From Rickettsiaceae bacterium (lineage in GTDB: Bacteria > Pseudomonadota > Alphaproteobacteria > Rickettsiales > Rickettsiaceae), in the NCBI GenBank assembly GCA_021741285.1, contig JAIOYD010000093.1, positions 1 to 6,323 on the forward strand: a stretch of 6,323 bases of DNA, read 5' to 3'. The notes beneath the pieces are model-generated. The model ran no database searches. It saw only the letters and a list, made by a program, of their open reading frames with translations, and was not told the origin of the DNA. A program made the position numbers and the translations under genes. This document shows, piece after piece, positions 5,838-6,323 of the stretch. Position 1 is the stretch's first letter. Each line of letters starts with the position of its first letter.

Positions 5838-6323
5838 CTAAAGTGAAAATCCGTATCTTACTCCAAGATTAGTTAATCCATGATTTGGCGGTGCAAGATT
5901 GGCATTGGATATATGATCAATAAATAAAGTAATATTATTGTTATTTTTAAATAAATATCCTATAGCCAGGCTTTCTCTAAATAACAAGCGTGAACCAAAA
6001 ATCCTTCCTTTTACTTTAGAATTCTTTTTACGTTTTAAAGAACCGCTGTGAAAAGCAAACCCTAAAGATCCCTCTATATAAATAAGGTCATTTAGAACTT
6101 TTTTCCAAACTAAGCCTGTATATACTGAGCTTGTACAACCATGTACATTTTTACTAAGTCCAATAAATGGTGCTGGATTACGCCAATCTTTTAATTCATT
6201 TCCAATATACTCTAGATTTACATTTAGTCCACGTTCATTTCTTTGTGGAGATTGTACAAAGCCAAATTTGAACTCAGATGCAGAAGATACTGATGCTCCA
6301 ATAATTATAATAAGAACTATCTT
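5838..6323 (-). CDS. PagL-like lipid A 3-O-deacylase (acyloxyacyl hydrolase), partial at the window edge
   Basis: The minus strand encodes 161 residues, open to the right edge, so the start codon lies outside. PagL enzymes are outer-membrane beta-barrels that remove the 3-O acyl chain of lipid A and so soften host recognition of LPS. The visible N-terminus is a signal peptide, with hydrophobic IVLIIIIIGASVSSAS before EFKFGF. Alternating strands follow, with WKKVLNDLIYIEGSLGFAF in the middle. Near the C-terminus, DHISNANLAPPNHGLTNLG matches the PagL active-site strand, with catalytic His and Ser in HxSN and the PN-G turn. The Glu found 12 residues after the Ser in Pseudomonas aeruginosa PagL (E163) is Thr here. 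The protein ends VRYGFSL, with a C-terminal strand rich in aromatics. Probably only a few residues are missing at the start. It converges on rppH and is not part of that operon. Confidence 0.82.
   Translation of the reverse strand, partial: KIVLIIIIGASVSSASEFKFGFVQSPQRNERGLNVNLEYIGNELKDWRNPAPFIGLSKNVHGCTSSVYTGLVWKKVLNDLIYIEGSLGFAFHSGSLKRKKNSKVKGRIFGSRLLFRESLAIGYLFKNNNNITLFIDHISNANLAPPNHGLTNLGVRYGFSL

Overview
The window is A+T-rich bacterial DNA, roughly two thirds A+T by eye. It most resembles an alphaproteobacterium of the order Rickettsiales, probably near the Rickettsiaceae. The evidence is a short ParE of 658 residues with an N-terminus like that of rickettsial ParE, and the gene order ctpA - divergent polysaccharide deacetylase - rppH, which is a familiar alphaproteobacterial order. 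This placement is an inference from remembered families, not from a database search.

Left part (1 to about 946): a two-gene unit reads leftward. Its first gene encodes a MarR-type repressor. Its second encodes the N-terminal half of a DUF1398 (YbcV-like) protein, which stops early. A second minus-strand frame stays open from base 135 to the left edge, so the DUF1398 gene may be frameshifted and may continue outside the window. The marR promoter is unusually clear: TTGACA, a 17-base spacer and TATCAT, with a perfect 20-base palindrome filling the spacer. This fits autorepression. The predicted transcription start falls on or next to the marR ATG, so the mRNA may be leaderless. The rest of the gap before parE (799-946) holds an inverted repeat at 889-907 and no convincing gene.

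Centre (947-5826): four rightward genes form one tight operon. They are parE (topoisomerase IV subunit B), ctpA (periplasmic S41 processing protease), a membrane-anchored divergent polysaccharide deacetylase-like protein, and rppH (Nudix RNA pyrophosphohydrolase). The junctions overlap by 8, 4 and 4 bases. The operon therefore combines chromosome decatenation, envelope or peptidoglycan maintenance, and 5'-end-dependent RNA decay. The deacetylase-like protein has lost nearly all the polar motif residues of its family and is probably a pseudoenzyme.

Right edge (5838-6323): a leftward gene converges on rppH and runs off the window. It encodes a PagL-like lipid A 3-O-deacylase, an outer-membrane beta-barrel. 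It keeps the His-x-Ser-Asn motif but has Thr where the Pseudomonas enzyme has its third catalytic residue, Glu. I saw no CRISPR array, insertion sequence, tRNA or rRNA, and no clear new multi-gene defence or mobile system.
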